64,000 nucleotides of DNA from Pseudomonadota bacterium (GCA_023435725.1 JAEYRD010000128.1:1-64000), one strand, 5' to 3'; positions 1-10,094 are shown, numbered from the stretch's first letter. The notes: generated by a model from the sequence alone, not told the origin. A program made the numbers and translations.

Positions 1-190
1 TCCCGAAGATCAGTCGAAAGAGGTCGAACCATCCGATGCTGGCCTCCGATCCAGCCAGCATCTTGAATCACAAACCGTCGCCCGACGGAATCCCTCCCGA
101 TTCAATTAATCGATGAACCGCTCTAGAGAAGGCAGCTCGCGTGCAACGCAGACACGGGCTTCAACAGGAGCGATTTGGCGTCGGCGCCGG

Positions 191-1990
191 TCAGTAGCTC
201 ACGAGAACCCTGGCCTGTATGGTGAAGGCGCCGGCCCTGCTGTAGGCGGCATCTGTCAGCGCGACGCCGCCCACCAGCGACGCGGTGAGATTGTTGTTCA
301 GCGTGTAGTCGACGCCGAGTCCTGCGCCTGCCAGCGAATAGTCATGGCGCGAAATCGGGCCCAGCACACCCCAATAGCCGAAGGCCCGCCCCCAGGAGAC
401 GTCCACGAAGGCATAGGGCGAAACACGGTCGGTGACACCCGACACGCCGCTGGTGGAGAGCAGCGGAAAGGTCGGCGCGCGCAGTTCGTTGCGCCACACC
501 GCGCCGGTGTCCACCTTGGCGTCATCGAGCGTGTAGCCGCGCGTCGCGGACAGCCCGCCGAGGCCCTGCTGCTCGGTGTCCGGCAGCGGCTGCCCCGCCG
601 CCGTCACGGTCAGGTCGCTGATCCAGTTCAGGCCCGCCGGCAGACGCGTCACGCGGTTGATCTCGCCGACGCCGTAGACGTAGCTCACATCGGTGACGCG
701 GCCGCCGCTGTAGCTGCTCCAGCGTGTGGCGTCGTTGCCGCCGATCACCCCGCCGGGATTGCCGATGAGCTTGAGATCGAGGCTCGTGACGCCGCGGGAG
801 TCCGAGCGCGACACCGACCAGCCCGCGATCAGTTCGAACAGGTTCGCGCGCTCACCGCCGATGTCCACACCCGTGAAATAGCTGGTGCGCGAAACGGTCT
901 TGCCGGTGACGCCGAGGATCAGGTCCCCGGCATAGAGGCCGGGCACGAGATTGGAGATCGCGGTGCGGTAGTAGAGCGGGATTTCCAGCGTGGCATTGTT
1001 GAAGGCAAAAATGCCGGTCGCATCATTCTGCCGGGTCGCGACATAGTTCGGCACGAATTCGAGGCTCTGGCGGGCCCCGGTGGACATCACGACACGGGCC
1101 GCCTGGCTGTAATAGTTCGGCTGCTCAGGGCCGCGCCCCACCGCCATCGGATCGGTCCAGAAGTTCGAACCGCCGGTGACCTGATAGGACAGGTAGCTCT
1201 CCGGAACACCTGGCAGCGCCGCGCCGAAGCCGGCGAAATAGCGATCAAGGCCGGTGCTACGGGTGCCGGTGTTCGACCAGCCACCGAACACCTGCCACGG
1301 CTTCTGTCGCGTCACCTCCAGGGCGAGTGCGCTGCGGCCGAGCACGTCACCCGGTGCGAACACGCCGTTCACCGAGCGATAGGGCGTCCGGTTGAGCCAG
1401 GCGAGGTCCTCCTCCAGCGCATCGGCAGCGATGCGCTGTCCCGGCTTTGCGCGCACACGCTTCGCGATATCCGCCTCTGTGCCCGGCGTGCCCCCACTCA
1501 CCTTCACCGATCCGATGCGGAACTCGATCACGCGCAACCTGAGCACGCCGCTCGTCACCTCCTGCGGCGGCAGGGTAACGGAAACGAAGGGATAGCCCGA
1601 CGCGCGGTAAACCGTCGCGATCGCCGCCTGGATTTCGGCGATGCGCTTGCGAGACAGAGCCTGGCCGATGAAGGGCGAGAGCGCTCGTTCGAGGTCCGAA
1701 CGAGCGATGTCGCCGATGGCGCCGATGCGGACTCCGCGCCCGGCCTTGCCGGCGACGCCGTCCTTGGCGCCGATGAGGTGAATGCCGGAGAGCGCGACAC
1801 CGAGCGGCGTGTCGTCGGGACTGCCGGAGAGATCCTGCGGACCGACCACGAGTCGCCCCTGGCCCGACATCACCGGCGGCAGATTGCGCTCCAACGGAGC
1901 GACCGCCTGCGCCAGCGCGGGTCCCGCGGCAATGAAGATGCTCCCGCATGCCGCGGCGACAGCCGCGCGCGCCCTGCACGATGAAAACAT
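191..1990 (-). CDS. TpsB-type two-partner secretion outer-membrane transporter (ShlB/FhaC/HecB family)
   Basis: Outer-membrane pore that would export the large exoprotein encoded immediately upstream. The 599-residue product has an N-terminal signal peptide (hydrophobic stretch then a GPALAQA cleavage region near residue 27), a POTRA-like region at about 50-150 and a long C-terminal part rich in alternating beta strands that ends in an aromatic residue (VLVSY), as outer-membrane barrels do. An in-frame ATG at 2062 lies inside tpsA; I prefer ATG 1990, which starts right before the signal peptide and 7 bp after the tpsA stop, with an AGGTG-like ribosome site. The tpsA-tpsB order and tight spacing indicate one operon. 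Family assignment is firm; the cargo is inferred from adjacency. Confidence 0.93.
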   Translation of the reverse strand: MFSSCRARAAVAAACGSIFIAAGPALAQAVAPLERNLPPVMSGQGRLVVGPQDLSGSPDDTPLGVALSGIHLIGAKDGVAGKAGRGVRIGAIGDIARSDLERALSPFIGQALSRKRIAEIQAAIATVYRASGYPFVSVTLPPQEVTSGVLRLRVIEFRIGSVKVSGGTPGTEADIAKRVRAKPGQRIAADALEEDLAWLNRTPYRSVNGVFAPGDVLGRSALALEVTRQKPWQVFGGWSNTGTRSTGLDRYFAGFGAALPGVPESYLSYQVTGGSNFWTDPMAVGRGPEQPNYYSQAARVVMSTGARQSLEFVPNYVATRQNDATGIFAFNNATLEIPLYYRTAISNLVPGLYAGDLILGVTGKTVSRTSYFTGVDIGGERANLFELIAGWSVSRSDSRGVTSLDLKLIGNPGGVIGGNDATRWSSYSGGRVTDVSYVYGVGEINRVTRLPAGLNWISDLTVTAAGQPLPDTEQQGLGGLSATRGYTLDDAKVDTGAVWRNELRAPTFPLLSTSGVSGVTDRVSPYAFVDVSWGRAFGYWGVLGPISRHDYSLAGAGLGVDYTLNNNLTASLVGGVALTDAAYSRAGAFTIQARVLVSY

Positions 1991-1997
1991 CACCTGA

Positions 1998-4900
1998 TCA
2001 CCTGCTCCGGAAGCCGAGCCACGGGCCGGTGGGAAGGTTGGTCGGCACCGGCAACAGGCCACACCGCGCGCCTGGGGTCGCGCCGCCGCATTTGTCGGGC
2101 ACGGACCGATCCCGGTTCGGCCCCGCCTCGCCTATGGAGCTCACCAGTATCCTCGTCCTGGAAGCCTCCGTGAGCTGATCGACCGGCCGCGTCTCGACGA
2201 AGACCGGCAGCGGTGGCTGGGTGGAGGAGATGACCGTCAATGTACCCGGCAGGTAGGAGAGGACATAATTGGCCGATGCGGCGAGCGTGCCCTGCGTGAT
2301 GGCGTAGCTGCCGGCGGTAGATGCCGGCGACGCTGTGGTCGCCAGCGCGCCGGTCAGCGTGTCGCTGCCGTAGAGCGTGCCGCCGCTGATCGTATAGGTC
2401 AGCGCGGGCACGGCGCTGCCCGCGGTCATGGACTGGTCGTTCCCGGTTACGGTCAGCGCGGCCGGATTGATGGTGAGGGAGCCCGACGCGAAAGTGATGT
2501 CATAGCCGAGTTGGCTCGAATACAGGCCCGAGAGCCTCAGATTGGCCCCGGAATAGCCGCCCGTGTTGGCGCTTGATGCGGTGTAGCCGGCCGTTCCAAG
2601 AACCAGCGCCGCCGTGTAACTGGAAGGACCGTAAGTGAGCGTGCCGACATTCGCTGTCGTCGTCGAGCCATCATAAGTCTTGATGCCGTTGCCGCCTGTC
2701 ACGGTGAGTGCTGTCAGGAACCCGCGCAGCAGCGGCAGCGTGTAGCCGTCATAAATCCGCCAGACGGCCGCGGTGCCGCCTTCGTCGTCGATGCTCCAGC
2801 CGGCGCTCGTGAAGGTCGACAGGCTGCTCATCGCCGCCGTGGTGAGCCCGGTCACTCCCGTGGCCGATCCGATGCCGACACCGAGGCTGGTGCCGGAGGT
2901 CGTCGTGTCCCAGAAGCTCGCGATGACAGTGCCGCCATTGGTGCCGATCAGCCCGCCATAGGGCGCCGCGGCCGAGGCGACCGTGCCGGTCGAATAGCTG
3001 TCCGACACCGTGCCGCTCGCTGTGTTGTCCCCGACCAAGCCGCCAGCCGTCGATCCGCCGCCGACATTACCCGTGGCATAGCTGTTGGAGATCAGCGCCG
3101 CGTTGGACCCGACCAGACCGCCGCCGCGCCCACTGCTTCCGGCATTCACCGCGCCCGCGGCATAGGAGCCGCTCACCGTGCCGCTATTGCTGCCGACCAG
3201 GCCGCCAACGGCGCTGGCGTCGGCGGCGCTCACCGTGGCCCCGGACGCCGATCCTGTGACCGTGCCGCTATTGCTGCCGGCCACGCCGCCCAGCGAGCCG
3301 GCGCTTGAAGCCCCCGTATGGTCGACGCTGCCCGAGGTGAAGACGCTGCTGATGGCACCCGCGTTGGCGCCGGCAACGAGGCCGGCATTCAGTCCCGTCA
3401 CCGAGCCGGACACAGAGAGATTGCTGACCGCACCGCCGATGCCGATCGTGCCGAAGAGGCCCGCCGAGATCGTCGGCCGGTTCACCAACAGACCAGTGAT
3501 GGCGTAACCGCCGCCGGCTAAGCCCCCTGTAAAGGCCGTCGTCGCATCGCCGATGGACAGGAAGCCCGCGCCGGCGTTCCAGCCTGACGTGCCGCTCGCA
3601 TCGATATCGGAGACGAGCGCGAAATGCTGCGCCAGCAGGCTGGTGGAGGCTATACCCTGCAGGCCATAGACGTCGGTGATCCGATAGGGCGTCGCCGCCG
3701 TGCCGTCACCGCCGGTGGCACGCAGGAAGGTGGCACTGGTGCTCAGGATGAAATTGCCGGCGGCGAATGTCGGCAGCGCTGCTGCGACCTGGCTCCAGGT
3801 CCCGGAGGCGAGGTGGAAGGTCCCGACGTCGATGGAGCTCGATGTCGTCACCGCACCGGATGCCGCGATATCGAGCCGCCCCGCCGTTGCACTGACCGCT
3901 CCGCCGAAGCTGATACCCCCGCCCGTCGCCGTCGCGCTGAAGACGGACGTACCGGCCCAGGACACGGCGTTCGTGATCGAGAGATCGTTGGCCGCGGTGA
4001 TGCTGCGGCTTCCAGCGACCGTAAAGTTGCCGCCGCTGGTCAGCGTGAGCGATCCTGCCGAGCCGAGATTGCCGTCGAGGGCATAGCTGCCGGCGCTGGC
4101 GTTGATGTAGACGCCGTAACCCGAGGTCAGGGTCAGCGGTGCGAAGGAGACGGCGGACAGGAACGACAGGTCAGTATCCGCATAGGAACCGCGCGCCGCG
4201 CCGTATTTCGCCTGTGTGGCCAACAGGCCGGTCTCGCCAGTGATGACATGCGCGGCATTGGCATAGAGCGAAACGTTCTGCACGCCAGTGCTGTTGATGA
4301 CGTCCGAGAAGGCCGCGCCGCGCTGCGCGCCGTTGTCGAGATAGGTCAGCACGCCGGTCGAGGCCAATGCGGACGATGGCGCCAGGATGTAATAATAGCC
4401 ATTGGCGCCGGAGGTCGCGCTGCCCATCGCACTTCCACCGGACACCGCCGTCACCGTCGCCCCGGACAGCGTCGTCGTTCCGGCATCGCTGTAGGCCACG
4501 CCGGACACCGCCACCGGCGTCGTCGGATAGCGCCATATGAGATAGGGATAGAGATTGGTGCCCGTTCCCCAGATCGATGACGAGAAGCCGGACGGGAGCG
4601 AGCCCTGCAGTTGAGCCGTTGCGCGGGCGGTCACGCCGCCGCCGGAGCCGCCGGCAACGCCGACCGTCCGCCCGCTGGTCTGGGTGTCCCAATAGGCGGA
4701 CGTGATCGCCGACGCGGCGTTGTTGTTGTAGCCGGCGAAGCCGCCGACCGACGAGGCGCCCGTCACATAGCCGGTCGAGTAAGACGACGAGATGGTGCCA
4801 TTGAGGAAGTTCACGCCGACGAAGCCGCCGACGTTGCTGCTGGAGCCAAGGCCGATGACGCTGCCGGTGGCGTAGGAGTCGGAGATCGTGCCCTCGTTGT

Positions 4901-7900
4901 GACCGACGAAGCCGCCGATTGGTCCGGCGCTGCCGGTGACCGTGCCCGTGGCATAGGACTGAGAAATGGTGCCGCCGTCGCCGGAGTAACCATTGGCACC
5001 GACAAGCCCGCCGATGTAGCCGTTGCCCGGTGTGGAACTTGTGCCGGTGACGTTCCCGGTCGCATAGGACCGGGTAATGGCTCCGCCGTTCACTAGAAAA
5101 CCAACCAGGCCGCCCACCTGATAGCCGGCACCAGTAACGTTGCCGCTGGCATAGGCGTCGCTCACCGTGCCGCCGTCGACAGTTCCGATCAGCCCGCCGG
5201 TGTTGGCTTCGCCCGTGCTCGTTCCGCTGACGGTCGCGCTTGCCGATGCCGCGGCGACCGAACCACCCAACATGTAGCCGATCAGCGCGCCGACGCCGTC
5301 ACCGCCGGTGATGCTGCCGCCGGACAGAATGACATCGCCGATGGTCGCCCCGACGGTGTAGCCGAACAGGCCGACGTAATTCGTGCTGCCGCGGCTGATG
5401 GTCAGGCCGGTGATGGTGTGGCCCTGGCCATCGAAGCTGCCGGTGAACGGCGTGCCGTTGCTGCCGACCGGCACGAAGCCCGCGGCGCCCCACAGGCCAC
5501 CATAATAGCCATTGCTGCCGACCGCGAGCGCGCTGGCCATGTTGATATTGGCGCCCAGCGTATAGCTCGCCGACGGATCGAGCGTCATCAGTTGCAGCGC
5601 CGCCGGGGTGGCGATCACGGTGGAATATTCGCTGCGCAGCATCGGTCGGGTCTCGCCGTCGATCAGCACCCAGGTGCTGGTGAAATCGAAGCCGCCATAG
5701 CTGCTCTGCGTCCGGGGTGCGGAGGCGATGTCGATGGGGGAGCCGGTGACGGCGATCGCTCCGCTCATGACACCGAATGCGCTGGATTGCCCGCTCGACT
5801 GCGAATCGAAATAGGTGTTGGTGAGCGTGACGTCGGAGTCCTTAACCTCACCGATCAGCGCTCCCGCGTTGGTCGATCCGCTGACCTTGCCGCTGGCATA
5901 GACATTCGAAAGAGTCAGCGGCGTCATGTCGGACACCCTTCCGATCAATCCGCCCACATCCGACACGCCGCTGACGGCTCCGGTCGCGTAGGAGTCGGAA
6001 ATCACGGCGGAGTAATAAGCATAACCGACAAGGCCACCGGCGGTGTCCTGCGAGGTCGTTACCGTCGCCGCTGAGGACGCGTTCGACAGCGTCGATTCGC
6101 CGAGCCAGCCGGCGATGCCGCCCGCTTCCTGATATGCGGTGACGCTGCCGGTGACGTGGAGATTGCTCAGCGTCGAGTTGTGGGCGTCGCCGACCACGCC
6201 CCCGACCCGCGCGCCCCCCCCCGTGATGGCGACGTTGGACAGCGTGAAATCGCGCAACGTCGCGCCATCGGTGGCGCCGAACAGCCCAACAATGCCGGTT
6301 GACCGATTGACGGTGAGGCCGTCGGCGAAATGGCCGAGGCCAGCAAGCGTGCCGGAAAACGGCGAGGCCAACGTTCCGATCGGAACGAAGCCGGCGCCAC
6401 CGTTCCAGCCCGCGGTGGCCGAGGCGTCGATGTCGTTGGCGAGCGCATAGAAGCCGGTGGTGCCGATGCCCTGCAGCGCCGCGATGTCGTGGATCAGCAT
6501 GTAGGCTTGGCCGTTGATGGTGAGCGTGGCGCCGGCGTCCGGCAACGACAGCCGCGCGCCGCCGGTCAGCGCGTAGCCTGTGCCAAACGACAGGCTGACC
6601 GAGGCATTCGCGCCGCTCTGCGCGATGTCCTTGGCGATGACGAGATTGTCCGCCGCCGTCAGCGTGAGGCTCGAGGCCGCGTGGCTGTCGCTGAGGACGG
6701 CGTTGATGGTGAGGTCGCCGGAAGTGGTGGCGAGCGACAACAGACCGTTGCTGGTGACGGCGCCCGACACGGTCAGTGCCCGCGAGTCGGTGAAGGCGAA
6801 CGAGCCGGCGGCGCTGGACGCCCCCAGCGAGGCGACGTGGTTGTTGGAACTGGTCAGATAGACCGAGCCGCCATTCGTGGCCGTCGCGGTCAGCGTCCCG
6901 ACCGAAATCGCCGCGGTCTGGTAGATGCCCCCGGATCCGGCGCTGAGCACGAGGCTGCTAGCCGCACTCGAACCGGTGATCGGGGCATCGATGATGATGC
7001 CGCCGGTCGTGGCATCGGCTCTCAGCGTCAGGGTGGTGTTGGCGTTCCAGGTGACCGCGGCGACAACGGCGATGTTGCCAGCCTCCGCGCCCGCACCATT
7101 GGTCTGCACCGTGACGTTGCTGGAGCCCAGATAGGTTGACAGCGTGGTCGCGTTGATGGTCGCCCCCGAAGCCGTCGGCGACACCGTCCAGGGGGAGCCG
7201 GAGACGTTGATGACGGCGTTCGTGCTGCCGCCGCTCGAAATGACCACGTTATAAGGATCGATCAGCCACATCCCCGTCGCGCCGTGCTCCGACAGCGTGG
7301 ACACGAACAGGTCGGGGCCGAGCGACAGCGCGTGGCCCGAGGTCTCCACCTGGCCGCCATCGCCGCTGCCGGCGCCGGCCGCGGTGATGGTGCCGTTGAA
7401 GCTGGTCGTGACGTCCGACCACACCACGGCCCGTCCGCCCGCGCCCGCGGTGCCGTCGACGCTGATCACGGCCCCGGCGTCAACGGTGACGGTCTGCGCG
7501 GTCGCCACCTCCTCGGCGAGGTATTTGGTCGCGGCATTCTTGCCGCCCTGGTAGTCGCCGCCCACCAGCACCACGCCCCCAGTGGTGCCGCTGGCGTCGA
7601 GATCGGCGCCGGCCGCGAGCTGAATGTCCTTGCCGGTCACCACGATGGTGCCGCCCGCATCGCCCTCTCCTGCCGCGTCGAGCTTGCCCGCAACCTTGAC
7701 CGCACCGCCTGAGACGCGGATCTCGCCGCCCTTCGACTTGCCGGCGGACGCTGCCGCACGCGCCGACATCTTCTGGCTGACGGTCACCGAGCCGCCGTCG
7801 CCCGCGGTCAGGAAGATGCGCCCGCCCCTGGTCGCAACGCCCGTCGCCTTGGTGATGCTGTCGGTGTTTCCGGCCAGGGCATAGACGTTGCCGCCGTTGG

Positions 7901-8666
7901 CCTTCAATTCCACCTCGGCTGCCTTGATGACGCCCGAGGTCTTGGCCTCGGTGTCGGCGCCGCCGACCTTCACCACGAACTTGCCGTCCGAAAGGGCGGC
8001 ATCGCGCATCAGCACCTCATATCCCGCCGCCAGCGCCACCGTGCCGTTGGGCGCGGTGATGGTGCCTGCGTTCTCGACCTTGCGGGCGATCAGCGCCACG
8101 TCGCCGCCCAGCGATCCGATGGCACCGTAATTGATCACGCTCGCGGCGCTCGACCCCTTGAACGTCATGGCGCCGCCAGCATTGAACTCGGCGTCCGAGA
8201 TATCATGGGTGGAGGCGACGAAGCTGCCGCCCGTCGTCACGGTGCCGCCGGGGCCGACGGTGATGCCGTTGGGATTGACGAGATAGAGGCTGCCGGAGGC
8301 GGAGAGGCTGCCGTCGATCTGCGAGGCCGAGAACCCGGTCACGCGATTGAGGGTCGCGCCTGTCCCGTTTTCGAAGCGCACCGTATTGCCGGCGCCGATC
8401 GAGAAGGAGCCCCAGTTGATGATGGCGTTCGACGACGATTGGGTAATCAGGAGGCTGCTGGCTGACGGCGAGGAGATCGTCGCGCTGCCGGAGACCACGC
8501 TCCCGGTCGTCGGCAGCGCGTTTTGCGCAAGTGCCGGGCCGGCTGCTACGAGGGCCGTGCTGGAGAGCAGGAGCAAGATGGATCGCGAACGACGAACTGG
8601 CCTTTCATTCCTGACCGGCGCAAATCGTCTTATTCCGTCAACCGGACGGTCGTCCCTGGCATTCAT
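1998..8666 (-). CDS. TpsA-type filamentous haemagglutinin family exoprotein with GLUG repeats and MBG/YDG C-terminal domains
   Basis: Large secreted exoprotein or adhesin, 2222 residues. It has an extended basic N-terminus followed by a hydrophobic signal ending AAGPALAQ (about residue 48), then the TPS haemagglutinin domain (about 50-300) containing the conserved segments NAIINWGSFSIG, TLNRVTG and LYLVNPNGI. A WLIDPYNVVIS segment lies near 470. Two blocks of GLUG-type repeats follow (recurring GGLVG...ISxSYATGxV units of about 24-40 residues, roughly 790-1400 and 1760-1960), separated by a carboxypeptidase-regulatory-like segment (VSGVAYSDAGTTTLSGATV). The C-terminus carries a YDG/MBG-like region (GIKTYDGSTT; SLTINPAALTVTGND) and a Pro/Cys-containing tail. 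Function in surface attachment is a family expectation, not shown here. Confidence 0.92.
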   Translation of the reverse strand: MNARDDRPVDGIRRFAPVRNERPVRRSRSILLLLSSTALVAAGPALAQNALPTTGSVVSGSATISSPSASSLLITQSSSNAIINWGSFSIGAGNTVRFENGTGATLNRVTGFSASQIDGSLSASGSLYLVNPNGITVGPGGTVTTGGSFVASTHDISDAEFNAGGAMTFKGSSAASVINYGAIGSLGGDVALIARKVENAGTITAPNGTVALAAGYEVLMRDAALSDGKFVVKVGGADTEAKTSGVIKAAEVELKANGGNVYALAGNTDSITKATGVATRGGRIFLTAGDGGSVTVSQKMSARAAASAGKSKGGEIRVSGGAVKVAGKLDAAGEGDAGGTIVVTGKDIQLAAGADLDASGTTGGVVLVGGDYQGGKNAATKYLAEEVATAQTVTVDAGAVISVDGTAGAGGRAVVWSDVTTSFNGTITAAGAGSGDGGQVETSGHALSLGPDLFVSTLSEHGATGMWLIDPYNVVISSGGSTNAVINVSGSPWTVSPTASGATINATTLSTYLGSSNVTVQTNGAGAEAGNIAVVAAVTWNANTTLTLRADATTGGIIIDAPITGSSAASSLVLSAGSGGIYQTAAISVGTLTATATNGGSVYLTSSNNHVASLGASSAAGSFAFTDSRALTVSGAVTSNGLLSLATTSGDLTINAVLSDSHAASSLTLTAADNLVIAKDIAQSGANASVSLSFGTGYALTGGARLSLPDAGATLTINGQAYMLIHDIAALQGIGTTGFYALANDIDASATAGWNGGAGFVPIGTLASPFSGTLAGLGHFADGLTVNRSTGIVGLFGATDGATLRDFTLSNVAITGGGARVGGVVGDAHNSTLSNLHVTGSVTAYQEAGGIAGWLGESTLSNASSAATVTTSQDTAGGLVGYAYYSAVISDSYATGAVSGVSDVGGLIGRVSDMTPLTLSNVYASGKVSGSTNAGALIGEVKDSDVTLTNTYFDSQSSGQSSAFGVMSGAIAVTGSPIDIASAPRTQSSYGGFDFTSTWVLIDGETRPMLRSEYSTVIATPAALQLMTLDPSASYTLGANINMASALAVGSNGYYGGLWGAAGFVPVGSNGTPFTGSFDGQGHTITGLTISRGSTNYVGLFGYTVGATIGDVILSGGSITGGDGVGALIGYMLGGSVAAASASATVSGTSTGEANTGGLIGTVDGGTVSDAYASGNVTGAGYQVGGLVGFLVNGGAITRSYATGNVTGTSSTPGNGYIGGLVGANGYSGDGGTISQSYATGTVTGSAGPIGGFVGHNEGTISDSYATGSVIGLGSSSNVGGFVGVNFLNGTISSSYSTGYVTGASSVGGFAGYNNNAASAITSAYWDTQTSGRTVGVAGGSGGGVTARATAQLQGSLPSGFSSSIWGTGTNLYPYLIWRYPTTPVAVSGVAYSDAGTTTLSGATVTAVSGGSAMGSATSGANGYYYILAPSSALASTGVLTYLDNGAQRGAAFSDVINSTGVQNVSLYANAAHVITGETGLLATQAKYGAARGSYADTDLSFLSAVSFAPLTLTSGYGVYINASAGSYALDGNLGSAGSLTLTSGGNFTVAGSRSITAANDLSITNAVSWAGTSVFSATATGGGISFGGAVSATAGRLDIAASGAVTTSSSIDVGTFHLASGTWSQVAAALPTFAAGNFILSTSATFLRATGGDGTAATPYRITDVYGLQGIASTSLLAQHFALVSDIDASGTSGWNAGAGFLSIGDATTAFTGGLAGGGYAITGLLVNRPTISAGLFGTIGIGGAVSNLSVSGSVTGLNAGLVAGANAGAISSVFTSGSVDHTGASSAGSLGGVAGSNSGTVTGSASGATVSAADASAVGGLVGSNSGTVSGSYAAGAVNAGSSGRGGGLVGSNAALISNSYATGNVGGGSTAGGLVGDNTASGTVSDSYSTGTVASAAAPYGGLIGTNGGTVIASFWDTTTSGTSLGVGIGSATGVTGLTTAAMSSLSTFTSAGWSIDDEGGTAAVWRIYDGYTLPLLRGFLTALTVTGGNGIKTYDGSTTTANVGTLTYGPSSYTAALVLGTAGYTASSANTGGYSGANLRLSGLYSSQLGYDITFASGSLTINPAALTVTGNDQSMTAGSAVPALTYTISGGTLYGSDTLTGALATTASPASTAGSYAITQGTLAASANYVLSYLPGTLTVISSTQPPLPVFVETRPVDQLTEASRTRILVSSIGEAGPNRDRSVPDKCGGATPGARCGLLPVPTNLPTGPWLGFRSR

Positions 8667-9074
8667 GCCAACTCAGCCAAAATGGAAGAAATCAAGAGAA
8701 GCGTTGCGTGATAAATCGACGATAAAGATTTTGCGGCACGTGTCTATGGCCTTCCATCATTACCACCATGAACGTGGTAGAGTGACGCTTGCGATGCGGC
8801 TCGCCTCACCGCGTGTGCTTTGCGCAACACGGTTGAATTGATTTCATTTGCCAAGCCATCGACCGGCGCAGGGACCTGCTTGCGCATCATGAAGGAGACC
8901 GCGCGCCGCGGACTTTGCAGCAACGGCATCTCCATTCGCAGACAAGTCCGTCGACGCAGATCAGGCGCCTGACGAGGAAACAATTGAAGGCGGATAATGC
9001 CGCCGCGCGGAAGGCCTATCTTTCGGGCGCGGTGGACGCGATCATCGTGTCTGAGACACAATCCGGATCTGGAG
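8667..9074. other. Intergenic region upstream of tpsA without a convincing gene
   Basis: About 400 bp hold the tpsA promoter region, AT-rich next to the tpsA start. No open frame here resembles a protein family I know. Small symmetric elements are visible: a TACCAC/GTGGTA hairpin at 8761-8779 and a GTGTCT-G-AGACAC palindrome at 9048-9060, 14 bp before the tRNA-Phe-derived direct repeat. A 61-codon plus-strand frame (8915-9100) runs into that repeat but has no support. Confidence 0.5.
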
Positions 9075-9093
9075 TGGTGCCCAGGGGCGGAAT
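9075..9093. repeat. att-like direct repeat: copy of tRNA-Phe 3' end
   Basis: The 19-bp string TGGTGCCCAGGGGCGGAAT is identical to 10317-10335, the CCA end, acceptor strand and part of the T arm of the tRNA-Phe gene. Such duplications are what tyrosine integrases leave when an element inserts into a tRNA 3' end, so this is the likely distal attachment site. It is not part of an intact tRNA here. Confidence 0.85.
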
Positions 9094-9149
9094 AGCATAG
9101 AGAGTTTAACTAGCTGTTATTACAGCATATTTTTAAGAAAGGAAAGTCT

Positions 9150-9166
9150 CCTACTCTCATTCCTAC
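9150..9166. repeat. 17-bp repeat near left end of tRNA-Phe mini-island
   Basis: CCTACTCTCATTCCTAC is repeated exactly at 10208-10224. The copies sit about 60 and 95 bp inside the two att-like repeats in the same orientation. The role is unknown; recombinase arm-binding sites or a second nested att pair are both possible. Confidence 0.7.
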
Positions 9167-9264
9167 CTTATGAGGTGTGAGCTGTCATGGGGCACAATGA
9201 TGCGCAGGTTGCCTCATCCCCCAAAGAAGCCGAGAAGAAAGGTCTGATCGATGGAGCTACTCCG

Positions 9265-9600
9265 ATGCACAACAGCGAAGCTGAGGTGAAAATCGAAATT
9301 TCCCGATACGTAGATGACGCATTTCCAGGGTGGGTCGAATGTATCTTAGTCGATGCGCTTGGAGTCGAGCATATGTTCGTAGAGAAAGTGCCCGTGGTGA
9401 CAAAGGTCCACCTGGATGCGGGCATCAGCTACCCCCAGCCTGGCGTCATCGCCTGCGTTGTTCTCGAGAGGAGCGAGCGCGATGATGGTCGGCAGCTCAT
9501 TCACATTGATACGCAGAAGCCTTGGGGCGTCGAATCCACAGCGGGAAGGAGTCAATTTGAGGTTTTTCCAGAACAACTGCGCGAGACTCATTCCGATTGA
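9265..9600 (+). CDS. Conserved hypothetical protein of the tRNA-Phe mini-island
   Basis: A 111-residue soluble protein of no known function. It has the look of a widespread small family: YVDDAFPGWVEC near the N-terminus, then HMFVEKVPVV, a YPQPGVIACVV segment and PWGVES near the C-terminus. An in-frame ATG lies at 9187 but has no ribosome site; ATG 9265 is preceded by GGAG at 8 nt, so I chose it. It carries no signal peptide or membrane segment. It lies inside the segment flanked by tRNA-Phe repeats and so is probably cargo. Confidence 0.75.
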   Translation: MHNSEAEVKIEISRYVDDAFPGWVECILVDALGVEHMFVEKVPVVTKVHLDAGISYPQPGVIACVVLERSERDDGRQLIHIDTQKPWGVESTAGRSQFEVFPEQLRETHSD

Positions 9601-9659
9601 GTGAGCCAACATAAGGCTTCAGCGCCGGATACTCGTCGTTTGCATCATCGCCTTGTTGC

Positions 9660-10094
9660 CTATCGTGCGGGGACAACGGTCACTTGGACCAAATTGCTCT
9701 CAAGAAGATAGACTAGCATTTTGGCGCGAGCGTCGGCTTCGCTTTTCTCAACGAAGGACGGTTCGAACGTGAAGGGAAAGTCGTCAGACGCGGCATCGGC
9801 AAGCCAAACACGCCATTCGTAGGTGCTACCGTCGGTGGTGAATATAAGGTCGGCTAGATTTGCTTGTCGTATAAATTCGCCAAGCTCCGCGACCGAAAAG
9901 GCGGCGACAAATTCAAGGTCGGCCTGAAAGTCGTTTGCGACAATCTCGTATTTCCATTTCAGGCGGCCATGTTCATCCTTTTCGTGTTGTGCAACCTCCG
10001 CCCATGCCCAGAGGGAGTTGTCGAGTTGTTTGACTCCTAGTTCTTTGAGTTTCTTCGCAAGTTCGAGGCTGCAAACCTGCTCTTCCAATTTCAT
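9660..10094 (-). CDS. Hypothetical protein of phage/island type
   Basis: A 144-residue soluble acidic protein. The N-terminus (EEQVCSLELAKKLKELGVKQ) matches a motif I recognise from small proteins of prophages and genomic islands in many bacteria, followed by a Trp/Tyr-rich segment (SLWAWAEV, WKYEIV) and EFVAAFSVAELGEFI. No enzymatic motif is visible and no function can be assigned. It is convergent with the 111-residue gene at 9265 and lies next to the tRNA-proximal end of the mini-island, supporting cargo status. Confidence 0.75.
   Translation of the reverse strand: MKLEEQVCSLELAKKLKELGVKQLDNSLWAWAEVAQHEKDEHGRLKWKYEIVANDFQADLEFVAAFSVAELGEFIRQANLADLIFTTDGSTYEWRVWLADAASDDFPFTFEPSFVEKSEADARAKMLVYLLESNLVQVTVVPAR

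Noticed and set aside
1..61. Minus-strand frame beginning at ATG 61 (MLAGSEASIGWFDLFRLIFG) open to the window edge
   Set aside because: It reads like a protein start but is only 20 codons, has no ribosome site, and overlaps a 9-bp inverted repeat (35-43/54-62) that could be a terminator instead.
113..1984. Long plus-strand frame antisense to tpsB
   Set aside because: Arg/Ala/Gly-rich composition without domain; mirror of the real gene in GC-rich DNA.
3624..4580. Plus-strand frames antisense to tpsA (also 6330-7139)
   Set aside because: Low-complexity shadows of the repeat-rich tpsA; no recognisable motif.
8915..9100. 61-codon plus-strand frame running into the tRNA-Phe att copy
   Set aside because: No ribosome site, no family resemblance, and its end is simply tRNA-derived sequence.
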